From Beroe ovata (lineage: Eukaryota; Ctenophora; Nuda; Beroida; Beroidae): a stretch of DNA of 27,604 nt. Of the stretch, positions 1 to 10,331 are shown piece after piece. The stretch's first letter is position 1, and each line of letters starts with the position of its first letter. Location of the stretch: positions 101,309-128,912 of the forward strand of contig CAMPET010000205.1 of the NCBI GenBank assembly GCA_946803715.1, given 5' to 3'. A model generated the notes under the pieces. The model was not told where the DNA came from and ran no database searches. It saw only the letters and a program-made list of their open reading frames with translations. The position numbers and the translations under genes were made by a program.

Positions 1-20
1 CACACACACACACACACACA
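1..20. repeat. (CA)n microsatellite at window edge
   Basis: Pure CA dinucleotide run cut by the window start. A short (GA)n run follows at about 93-111. Confidence 0.95.
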
Positions 21-522
21 GGGTGGGTAATGGGTATGTATAATCGCTGTGTGATCCAGGGTGTGCACTGGTCATTTTCCTGGCCATCAGCAGAGAGAGA
101 GAGAGAGAGAGGCGGATGTTGTAGGAGGATACAGCTCAGTATAGGTCTCTCGTCTCTCCTGGGGGAGCAGGAGAGCCGCGGTATAGCTAAACCCTTGCAG
201 TGGAATGTGGTGCACGGGCACATGCAAGCAGTGCTAATATCGTAGTATGCTGTATGTGGTGAGCCATTGTAAATTGTCAGACCACACACTCGGTCACTCA
301 CACACACACTGCTTCACTACGGCTAGCACTACAATTGCTCGATGAAATATGTGCGTTTAGTAGGAAACCTGTAGTTACTGCCACGGTTCTTGCCTGGCAT
401 CGACAAATATACCACTATTATACAAATATATGAGCAGTAAGTTTTTTTGTTGAGTCATGGCTGCTACCAACCCAAACAACCCACATACATAACCCACATA
501 CATTCACAGTCCACACGGCACA

Positions 523-610
523 CACACACGGCACACACACACACACANACACACACACACACAGTACACACACACAGTACACACACACACACACACACAC
601 ATACACACAC
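523..610. repeat. (CA)n microsatellite with interruptions
   Basis: CA repeat about 90 bp long, broken by short CAGTA and CGG interruptions and one undetermined base at 547. Open frames across it on both strands (poly-His/Thr or poly-Cys/Val) are artefacts of the repeat. Confidence 0.95.
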
Positions 611-3600
611 GATGATGATGCATCAAAAGACCAATGTTTAGCCTCTGCATGTTCGGATGTAAAGCTACAGATCTAGTGATTGTCTACGCGATTTTAGAGA
701 AGTTAATGTTACCAATTACAGATCTCTGTCAGTCATGTACAGTGGCATAAACAGTGGTCTCAGTTGCATTCTATGAACTATCTGATATGCGTGTGTCTCA
801 ACATCTCGAGACAAGAAACCCTGCTGACCGCATAGATAGATTCCAGTTCGCTTCCCACTTTTGCCTAGTAAATACTAAAGGTTTTTTCGTGATGAGACAC
901 GCGACTTATCCAAAGTGGGCAATTACAATGTTTAAATATGTCCGACTGTAGTGCTGAAGAAATCCACGTTTATAATAGTACTTATCTCCATACTTATGGT
1001 AGACGTCTCAAGTCTGTCTGTCCACAATATTAATGATCAAGTAGAACATAAAGTCATCCTTCAAAATTCAATCTTCGCTGCGTATACGCTGTGTTTTGAT
1101 TGCCCCTTTTTCCTGATCGGTTTCACATACATAGCAACTTAGGTACAGACCCCATTTTGGTAGACCTCGCATACACAGCAACAGATATTGCTTCAGTGCT
1201 TTTGATAGGAACCCAGCTTAATTCAAAAACTGCAGGTTTAGGTTTTTATAGCTGACTGCATCGTAAAATGATGAAAACTATATGGCGCAGCATGAATTGT
1301 CAGTAGTTAATTCGGTCTACTCACCACCTTCAAAACTATGTATGTATGTTCTTTACTAACATGCGCACTTGCACTCTAATTATGATAGCGCCCTACAATA
1401 TTTGACTCGAAAACAAATGTTTTGAGACCAGTCTGATACGAGAAAACATTCGTTCAGGTTTTCTGTATAGCTAAGTTCAAGCACCTATAGTAATTGAGTA
1501 ACTCAATTTGAGTTGAAGTATACCATAATCATTTTGTATAACTAACTGCTTTGTATAAATCATGAAGGACCAATTATGGCATCTTACTTGGAGGCCCTCT
1601 TGATCTCACTCAGCCATGAAAAATATCTATTCAACTTTGCATTCGGTGAGTTTTATTCATGTTTGTTTACTTGTAAGTATAGCGCGTGCCAGATTCATAG
1701 AATCAGTACTTACCAACTGATGATCATGGTCAACATGATGGCATAATCAGAGTGGTCTATAGATCATTCTGATGAGCATAAACAATAAAGGTGGTGATCT
1801 GCGCCCCTGCTGCTATACCTGCTGATAACACTAGTGCAGATCAGTGCCAGGATATGATCATCTCCTATTGAATTGACCCATATCATAGGAATCTGTGATC
1901 AACATTGAAATGAGACAAATATGCGCCATTTTAATGCTGATTACATCTACTTCAAATTTTACCAGTTTTACAAGGATATATTTTTCCGGTTTATTGATTT
2001 AGATACATTCCAATGACATTATATCATTAAAGGTGGAGTCGAAATGAGATTATTTAAACCAACGACTCAGCTCATATAGTTCTTTGAAAATTCTGGTTTA
2101 TTTCATTTGATATAACTATTCATTATTGAACTCACAAGATTTTCTTATCGCAAACCGAAATCTTCTAACTCTAAAATAAAATGGCTGCGTTGATTAAATA
2201 ACCTGGTGGTGATCATGATTCAAACCTCGCATTATTGATAATATGGGTTCCAGATCTTCAGTCATAAATCTGAGTTTAATGGTATTTTGTATGGGAACTA
2301 TCGTCTGAATATAGTCGAGGTTAACCTCGATCCCCACTGGAGAATGAAAATGTGCAGTGCTATATTTAATACCGTGAGAAAGTGTCCATCAACCCCAATT
2401 ATTGTTACAGACATAAGTCCATGTATCATGGTGCATCTTATTCATATTGCTGCATATATCAACTCTTGTTTCTTCCACAATTATGACGTGCTTTTGGCAT
2501 ATCTCATTTCATCTTAAATCAAACATTTAATCCTGCTTTATCAATTCCTCTGATAATGGTTTCGATATACTATATCACCGCAGTACAGCTTCACAATCAT
2601 TCGACTGTCAGTGTACTACAGTTTTAGCTACAGTGCTGCGAGCTCTAGCATAGGTTTGGGTATACACCTAAAAGAAAAGCATTCTGCAAATACACCTACA
2701 TGGATTGTTTAACATCTTGAGGAGCTATAATGTTAACACAGATTTATCTTCAAGAATTATATATTTGTTTATGACAGGTACCAACAGTCGATATATAATA
2801 GCAGACCTGTATTTTATATATGTGTTGGATCAAGCTACAAAGCCATATAACGAGGCTCTAACATGACTCTGGGTGTTGTACGTGTACGGCAAACATGTTA
2901 ACTCAAGTGATTTCTATTCTTGTTCATGTGATTTTTACAGGCATCTGTACATCATAAACCTAGCTATATATATCATAAGGCCATTATATTATGACTGAAG
3001 TTGTTCTTTATTTATTCCTAATTCGTAGCAACGTTGCTGTGTAATTGCAGATTAGTAATTGTCGTTGCTCTGCAATATCTAGCCAACGCAATCAATGATT
3101 TCATCGCTCTAACATAATTGCTGCACGTATTTTGTGACTGCCTTTCATTATTAATTTCACTACATATTATTGTGCATTTTCTGGGATAATGAGCTATCGA
3201 AGCTGCTGTTTATACCAAGCTATCAATGTTATTTGACCATCAAGATACTTGTAGTGATTTCTGATACTTGTTTGAAAACTGGTCAAACATGAAACGTCAC
3301 TGTGGTGGGAACTGGTTGTCCATCTGTAGGTATCCTGCATCTACTCTCATGATAGGAAGATCCCTCTGATAAGAATATCTTGCCCTCTTCTTAGTCTAAA
3401 CAGTCATCAGGATTGCTATTTATCTAAGTACTATAATTTTGAAATGCTCCAGACCAATAATACAGATGTTCATTGATCAGTTAAGGAATAGTGACGAAGA
3501 AATCAGATTAAGGTCAATAATAATGGTCTTTGCCATGTCGATTGTCGGTAACAGTAGGCACAAGAAGTGGGATAGGCATTTGTCAGGACTATGGGTACCA

Positions 3601-4598
3601 AAATGCGCATGCCTCAAACTAACACATCAACCTCCAAGCTAGGAATACGTATTATTTCCAGAGATTATCCACACTTCATATGGGAAGAGAATTCATTTTC
3701 TTGCGGATCACTAAGAAGGTCAATTTTTATTCAATGTACCTATCATTTAAAAATAGTTACATAATTAGTGTATAATGAGGTGTTTTATCTTTTTCAGATT
3801 GACTACCCTACTGTAGGACGTAGGTATTATGAATATTCTTCTTCTGTTTTTGCTTTGTCAGGATCTAGGAAGATACTAGGAAGACGTCTCTCATATTTGA
3901 TAATCAAGAATAAACCTAAAAACAACTATTATTCACATTCAACCTGACTCTAGATCTTACTTGCAAAACGCAAATCTCCTCTAATTTGTTCTTCACATTT
4001 CACCAGTCCCTAGATCTGATAGAACGTATATATAACTACTATGATTTCCAGAGAACAATCCTAAGCTGGATCAGAGCCCATGTTATGACAATGACTGCAT
4101 AGGTGTGTTCCTTAATTGGTCGAATTCTCAATGAATTAATGATAATCTGAAATACCGTCACAACAATGATATCATTTTGATTATGATGAGGTAGTATATT
4201 ATATAAGGACCGACAATATATTGTATCCCATCGAGATTCGAGAATTAGGCCACATACGATTACATTAAGTCGTCCTATACATAATGCATGGACTCATGAG
4301 GTTACAATGCAATGAAATAAGGTTCATTCAGCTCATTAAAGTGATGTATGAGTAGTTAATTGGGTATTAATTGTAAGATCAAATAGTCCTTTGTTGTTTT
4401 ACAGATTCTCCTTGAACAACCATTGTAAGAATACACTAACGAGTGTGAGAGTAGCCTTTCTTAACCGCTAATTAATCAATTCATCTTTTAAATTAAAAAC
4501 TCTTACCTCATCCGGTTAATGCTAAACTTTGCTGGACTTCTGTATTTTCGGTATATTTCTTGTTGAGCATTCGTGTTACAAAACGCAAAAACGTTGCT
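611..4598. other. AT-rich non-genic stretch
   Basis: I see no gene I can support. Open frames of about 60-76 codons occur (754-951, 951-1142, 2287-2517 and 3439-3642, all plus). They lack convincing splice context or family resemblance, and the first two begin at non-ATG codons. The last few hundred bases before 4599 must contain the promoter and 5' UTR of the small plus-strand gene, but no clear TATA box was identified. Confidence 0.6.
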
Positions 4599-5424
4599 AT
4601 GCCGCCTGAAGTACAGCCTGTTGCTGGTCAGTGAGTTTGGCCGCTAAATAAATCATGTTTTAAATAAGTTTCCATATCACATCATATAAAAGCTAGTCTC
4701 AATGTACACCTATTGTACATTGTTGAAGTGCAGATCTTTATCGTTGTAAGAGAGGAACTCCAGTGCTATTAGTAAGAGCCTGGTCAAAAAATCACTCCAT
4801 CTATCAACACCTACAATATGAAGTGCCTGTGTCAAAGGAAAATCTATACACTACCTTCAACACAATCTCGAGCTATATAACTCCCCTATAACAACTGCCA
4901 TGGATTATAGCTGATAGGATTATAGAATTTAATGGAACTCGATTAAACTAAGCATAGTGGAAATACACCCTTCAAGAATATAGAATATGATAGGATCTCA
5001 TGGAAATTGCAATGTTATCTTCATTTCAGAGAACAACGGCAAGATTTACAAGATGAATGACAAAACTCCAACACCAGTCAATGGCAGGACCGGAGACATC
5101 AAGTATCCTTCGACCAATATCAATCTTAACATGCCCAATGGAGCCATGTGTAATCTGAACACAGGTTTGTAACTCATTAATGTTCCGAATTGAGGAGCTA
5201 TAACAGATTTATTTTTCTCCATCTGATGCCTATGAGAGGCTGATCTATTGACTAATGCAGGTCTTTACTGTGGAAATACAAGCAGAATGCCACATCTTTC
5301 AAAGGTTAACTTTGAGCGAGAGGTACAACGAAGATTCACCAATAAACGAGATAACATGAGCAGAACCGAAAGATATGATATTGAGAAGAGGATCAACAAA
5401 TCACTTGATCTCAAATACCAGTAA
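4599..5424 (+). CDS. Unrecognised small basic protein, 3 exons
   Basis: Exons 4599-4626, 5030-5164 and 5261-5424 give 108 aa. Exon 1 starts at ATG (MPPEVQPVA) and ends at GTCAGT. Exon 2 follows a pyrimidine-rich acceptor ending TTTCAG and ends at ACAG/GTTTGT. Exon 3 follows AATGCAG and reads to TAA. Both introns are phase 1 and join without a stop. The protein has an Asn/Pro-rich first half with the motif MPNGAMCNLNTGLYCGN, which straddles the second junction, and a charged probably helical C-terminus (VNFEREVQRRF, SRTERYDIEKRINKSLDLKYQ). There is no signal peptide or membrane segment. I do not recognise the family; small microtubule-associated proteins can look like this, but that is a guess. 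The final CCA/GTAAAA could instead be a donor, in which case the gene is longer. Further exons inside the 403-bp first intron are not excluded. Confidence 0.7.
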
Positions 5425-6114
5425 AAAAGGAGGCAACACACGCATGTGCAGCTATATTATTATCATTATCATGGACACAATATTTTGTAATTTAGTTAGC
5501 CTTGTGCTGTTTAGGAACTCCAACTGCAGAGAAACTAAACTCATGACTCCTTGTGAGCCTAACAGTTACCGTGCCATGATAACATTATTTCATTATGGTG
5601 CTTTGAAACGAGTTGGAAATGAAGTTGATGTGATCTGGTTATGGCTGACATTAATGGAACTGCTAGTAAAATCACATCAGATGCAGAGAAGCATATTCCA
5701 AATTGTTTTTAACTTGACCCAGTTTTGTCAACCACAGCCAGAGCACATTTAATTGTGCTGATCAAAGATTTAAGGCAAGAGTAGATTGTAAACAGACTTC
5801 ACATGAAAGTTGAAAAGTTTTCATTTGACATTATTTGTGATTGAGACATCTTTGGATCCTCATTAAGTATTATCTTGTTATTTATAAAGCTATTTGTTTT
5901 TCGTTAATATTTGAGCATGATACACTTGTTTACAGTCAATATTGTGATGAGTAGTTATATATGTTATACCTACAACATAAAGCTACGTCTATGATCTAGC
6001 AAAGATTTAAACTGCAGATGCATTCAGTGTATCATTACTTTCATCCTCAATCTATTATCTGAAATATTTAGCATTTATATTTGACGTGGAAGATATCAAT
6101 TGTTGGCACTTCAA

Positions 6115-6131
6115 TGACGTCACGCGGAAGT
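6115..6131 (+). promoter_or_regulatory. CRE (TGACGTCA) joined to ETS core (CGGAAGT)
   Basis: A perfect palindromic CRE at 6115-6122 is followed three bases later by CGGAAGT at 6125-6131. CRE and ETS sites are typical of animal core promoters. It lies between two convergent genes where no promoter is expected. It could drive the short ORF at 6203 or a non-coding transcript. Only the motifs are seen; activity is inferred. Confidence 0.45.
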
Positions 6132-6202
6132 ATTCCCAAAACCCATGTTTACAATCTACAAGTGAAGAGGAAGGATCTTGAAATTAAAGAAATGAATTGG
6201 AG

Positions 6203-6295
6203 ATGACAAATATACGGATTGAGCAACTCCTGATCCTTGCAGATAAAGTTAAACTTAAAAAGCTTGAATCAAATGCAGCGCATATCAACCTATAA
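6203..6295 (+). CDS. Candidate 30-aa small ORF downstream of CRE-ETS motif
   Basis: ATG to TAA, 30 codons, starting 72 bases after the ETS core. It encodes an Ile/Leu/Lys-rich, probably amphipathic helical peptide (begins MTNIRIEQLLILADKVK). A frame of this size arises often by chance. The only support is its position after the promoter-like motif and its heptad-like leucine spacing. It could also be untranslated. Confidence 0.2.
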   Translation: MTNIRIEQLLILADKVKLKKLESNAAHINL

Positions 6296-6545
6296 TGCTT
6301 GATATCAAAGTTAGTAATAACTCGAAACGTACATTCTTCTTTCTCTCATAAATAATGTTCAAACTGAAATGTATTAACTCACTTGATTAAGTGGGATTTT
6401 CTACAAATAAATCTATTCGGTAAAATAGGTTATCAAAACAGAGATTATAGTGTCCCAATGTGCTACCAGGTCTCGACAAGAGGTCAAGAGAAGTGCCTCA
6501 TGATATATAGCCCCTTATAGCCAGCTGTCCTTCATTTTTCCAGAG

Positions 6546-9500
6546 TTACAGAATACAGCTCAGCTGAGTGTTGGAGTGGTTGTACTTGCATTCGTGCCCT
6601 GCCAGCCTCAGGAGCTTCATTGCCCTTCCTTCATCCTTATTACCTGATAACCATTATGCTATCACAAATTAAAGGTAACTTACTTCCCAACTAACTATAA
6701 CAATACTTACTTTAATTCATTGCTATACCTAACTTCTTACAGTTCTACTGTGTATATCATATGAGTACTACAATAAGTGCACTAGCAATGAAGTATACCA
6801 CTACAGTGAAATGAGGGATGATCAACGGCCCATACCTATGACGAAAGTTGCCCAGTACTGTGTTGATTCATCAAGATTATCAGCACACTGGTTAGGAAGA
6901 ATCACTGAACACTGTCCCTTGCCTGTAAACGAGCATCAACTTGTACTTAGGTTATATTTGTAGTTGCCAGATGTTATATTTGTCCGATAAAATCTGACAA
7001 ACGTTTCTGCAAGCATCCTGGGTATTTTTGAGGTTGTTTCAATGGACAACACACACTTACTTGCAATATCAATTATATCAACCATAGCCAGGAAGTTCCA
7101 AGGGAGGCAGAGGTCTGCTCCCATCATGTTCACATTGTGAAGTGGGCAAAAGGTACCTACAGAGTACGCATGTGCATTATTTTCCATCTCCAGAACCTTG
7201 TTTGAGCGCTGCTGGTCCGGTACGTCATCTACAAGATAATATCAACATATTAGAATACTTGTATCAAGCTTAGATAATATCTCTTCATAGCATTGTATTC
7301 AGTTGTGTTTTTCTTGGGATATGATCTGCGTACCCTCAAATGTACTGAAAGTGTCGTCGTCAATAACTGTGCTTTCCCGAGTGAATCCCTCTTTGAAACC
7401 AATCATGCGACCTCCAAAACAGCTACTGTTGGGAAAATCATAACTTTAGGCCATTCAATTGAAGATATCAGTACAGCAATGAGTCAGCGATCTTTTTCAG
7501 CCATGAGATTCGGTCTACATTGCTACCTAAAGCTAGGTTCGGAACAGCAGGAGCAGGACATCTGAACACCGCACATCTCTTTCTTCCTGGTGTAAAGACA
7601 AGTTTTGTCCGGGTTAGGTTGGTCCTCAATCTCTGCAAAAGTTAACGGTTTTGTGCATGTGCTTCCACGAAAAAAGGAAATGGAGTGAGGGTTATTAAGA
7701 AAAACTTTATAATATGCTGCATGAGCAGATATATTCTCAAGATCTTTATACACGATCATCGTACAGACGCATCTATACATGTTAAATGGGTACAATACGT
7801 CAATGCATCATGTATCATGGTAATGCTAACCGACGTCATACAAAGACACAAAGATAAACATTGTGCTTTGATATAGTGACGTTCTCAGTCGTACGTCACT
7901 CTTTCAATATCCTACGTCACTCCTTGTCAGCGCATCCATAATACATGAGACTACGAAAACAGCTTGCAAGCATACTTGCTATCGATCTATAATTTGAAGA
8001 CATGTCGAGCTGAAATTCGCATACTTTTATGTCATGAGAAAACTCTTACCTGTATGTGTATTGTGTACACATTGGTGTAAAAGGCGGGGGGTAAGAAAAG
8101 ACGCGCAATTATTAGCGAGCAGTTTTAACTGCAGTAGAGTGCGTCTTCACCCCTCTTTTCCCACCCCTTTTACACTGATGCGTACACGTCATGCAGGTAT
8201 AATTTCAACACACACACATATTGTACCTGCAGAGCTGGGGGCTGATCTCTCTTGCCTGGTCCGGAGCACGAACCGCCCGAGTCGGCGTCGTCGAGCCCAA
8301 CACGCCACTTCCGGGATGAGAAGTAGTGTACAGACGGCTAGAATCACAACTTGAAACACCTTCATTTATCTTATGCGAGTGTACTGGAGTACGGGGATCA
8401 GTATATAATGTGGACAGTACTATAATAGGCATGACAGATATCACGCATAGGGTCTACCCCTGATGACAATTGCAGACACTTGGGACAACTTCATTTCTCA
8501 TGCGAGGACGGGGACTAGTTCATATCTTATAGGCGTGATACAGATTTCGCGGTTTCTGACTCTGTACTTATGTAGTCATGTGTCTACCCCTCACATGAGT
8601 AATGAAGTGCGAATGAAGAAACACTTTTTGAGCGTACCCGGACGCGTGCATAAGTCACGGTGAATCGGGAATGGCAATTATTGGCAACAACTCAGCTCCA
8701 GGTAAATGATATAGTGCACTTTAGAATGATGGGAAACGGACAATTTATATATGACGCGTCCTATTCCAACTAATAGGTATCCCTCAATATTTATCCGAAC
8801 AGATACACCATCTGTGGCCGGATGCCGTGTTGTGGGTCTTATACCTATTCTCGTGCTAGCCACTGTTCTCTTAATGCTACTGACTGTCGTGACAAATCAT
8901 ATTAACCCTTCTGCAGAAGCAAACGAGGACATCCTTGTCACGATCTCACAGGTGACAGGTGGCCTGTCCTAGGTGCCAAGTCAGCACATTACCACTATAG
9001 ATCTCGTGACAGTAAGTGAGGTGATACAGAAAGAAACGATGGTTCGTGGTATCAGGAGCTCGGGACTCATATCTACTCCCATATATATCACCACGCCTTC
9101 CAACCCATGCAGTGAGTCATTGACTCTCATGGTTTCATAACCGAACTGGTTATAATGAGCACATATCTGTAATTTCAACCGATGATTCCAACTAGGCTAT
9201 TGAAAAATTGACTTTCTGGTTGTTACAGTTTTTATCAAATCAATAATATTGAATTATTTGAATTCGAAGTTAAAGGAAAATTGAAATAAGAAAAGCAATT
9301 TTTGACAAATCACAACAGGATATCAAAGGGCGATCAGTGTCCCGTAGTTATTGCCAAGTTCAATGCAAATGTTTTATATATCGGCTAGAGCTGCTGACGA
9401 GAGCTAGCTCTGTCATATAGTGTTTAGAAAAACAAACAATACCTACTTAGCAAAGCTCCATTTTATGGTTTTATTCATGTGTATCATGAAGATGGGATGA

Positions 9501-10331
9501 CCATTTTCATACCACATGAATACGTTTTACCGACTTTCTTTGCCTCATGAATAAAAGTTAGGAACAAACGTAGGAATATCCCAAAATATATAGCACCGCC
9601 CACCCTCTAAAATCTACGTCCACTTCAGTTGACTGATATAGAACCGGCATACAGAGGGGTTGAGAGCAGCTTAGAGGAGATACGACCTCAACGGTAGGCG
9701 CGTCACACCATGCCACGCCCATATTTTACAATTTTATATCATGCAGTACGTCATAAACATATCACGTGATATAGGGCCTATGGGGAAGTTCGGTCAGTCG
9801 ACTGGTCATACAAGAATAGGTAATAGCCTAGCTGCATGATGGGTTTATATCGGATGCGACATGACGTCTATCAGCGCGTATAATTGTGCCTAAGCTCAGT
9901 GATCGTCCCGTACAAAGCTGATGTCATGCTCAGATGAGATGGGTCAGCCGCGTCGGGCTGGCAATACTTGAACACACATTAACTTCCATTGTTTAATAAG
10001 AAACAGCTTGACAGCTCATCTGGCCAACTGGATTTCTTCTATCATTCCGCCGAATTTTCACATAGGTACTCATCAAGTTCGGAAGAATTAATATCTTGAC
10101 GTAACTTTTGCTATGTGTACCAAAGTTGATAAACTTAGATTCGGTAGACATATTAAGTAGGATAGCATTATCAGTAGTCAGCTCAAATGGGAAGTATGGC
10201 AATCAATATCATCAAAGAATGGATTATGAACAAAAACTCCTACCTGTAGATAAGTTGACTTCTCTCCAATGGGGACAGCTGGACTGACAACATCACTCTT
10301 CCCTTCATGTAGGTCCTGTAGTTGAATGTTC
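6546..10331 (-). CDS. Unrecognised multi-exon protein, 3' part (at least 8 exons)
   Basis: Exons in transcription order: 10331-10244, 8337-8227, 8128-8050, 7632-7527, 7425-7334, 7228-7061, 6922-6836, 6643-6546 (stop TAA). Every junction is GT-AG, every exon is open in the joined frame, and phases agree in order (0,0,1,2,1,1,1). That gives about 275 aa of C-terminal sequence. Seen in it: a basic linker, a Cys-rich segment (KKEMCGVQMSCSCCSEPSF), then FGGRMIGFKEGF, an acidic stretch (VIDDDTFSTFEDDVPD), a possible tyrosine motif (ENNAHAY), a hydrophobic helix-like run (LPWNFLAMVDIIDIA) and a basic end (KLLRLAGHECKYNHSNTQ). No catalytic motif or obvious membrane span. I cannot name the family. The 5' end is missing; the 10331-10244 exon starts mid-codon. 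A further phase-0 exon may lie at about 9170-9080. The two most upstream exons are least certain. Confidence 0.6.
7832..7919. promoter_or_regulatory. Cluster of four CRE half-site/variant motifs
   Basis: GACGTCA at 7832-7838, TGACGT at 7877-7882, TACGTCA at 7892-7898 and TACGTCA at 7913-7919, all within 90 bp. They fall in the intron between the 8128-8050 and 7632-7527 exons of the minus-strand gene. They could mark an internal promoter or enhancer. Function is inferred. Confidence 0.35.
8751..9140 (+). other. Open frame with one predicted membrane helix and an internal TAG
   Basis: From ATG at 8751 the frame contains a hydrophobic run (VVGLIPILVLATVLLMLLTVV) long enough to span a membrane, then a TAG at 8970-8972. 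It stays open in the same frame to TAA at 9138-9140. An acceptor-like AACAG precedes the hydrophobic part. It lies inside the roughly 1.9-kb intron of the minus-strand gene (10244 to 8337). It may be a nested exon, a relic or chance. A minus-strand frame at 9178-8981 overlaps and could instead supply an exon of the host gene, so the strand is unresolved. Confidence 0.25.

Larger units (their letters stand above)
5425..6545. other. Spacer between convergent genes
   Basis: Lies between the stop of the plus-strand small gene and the stop of the minus-strand gene at 6546, so it holds both 3' UTRs. An open frame on the plus strand to 5752 overlaps the real last exon in another frame and has no support. 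The stretch also holds the isolated CRE-ETS motif and a 30-codon ORF listed separately. Confidence 0.6.

Noticed and set aside
418-641. Open frames on both strands across the CA repeat
   Set aside because: They are produced by the dinucleotide repeat and contain an undetermined base.
5375-5752. 125-codon plus-strand frame
   Set aside because: It overlaps the last exon of the 4599-5424 gene in a different frame, and begins at a non-ATG codon with no motif.
7293-7565. 90-codon plus-strand frame
   Set aside because: It overlaps two phase-matched minus-strand exons (7632-7527 and 7425-7334), so it is their shadow.
8034-8354. 106-codon plus-strand frame
   Set aside because: It overlaps minus-strand exons 8128-8050 and 8337-8227, which join in phase; the plus frame has low protein-like character.
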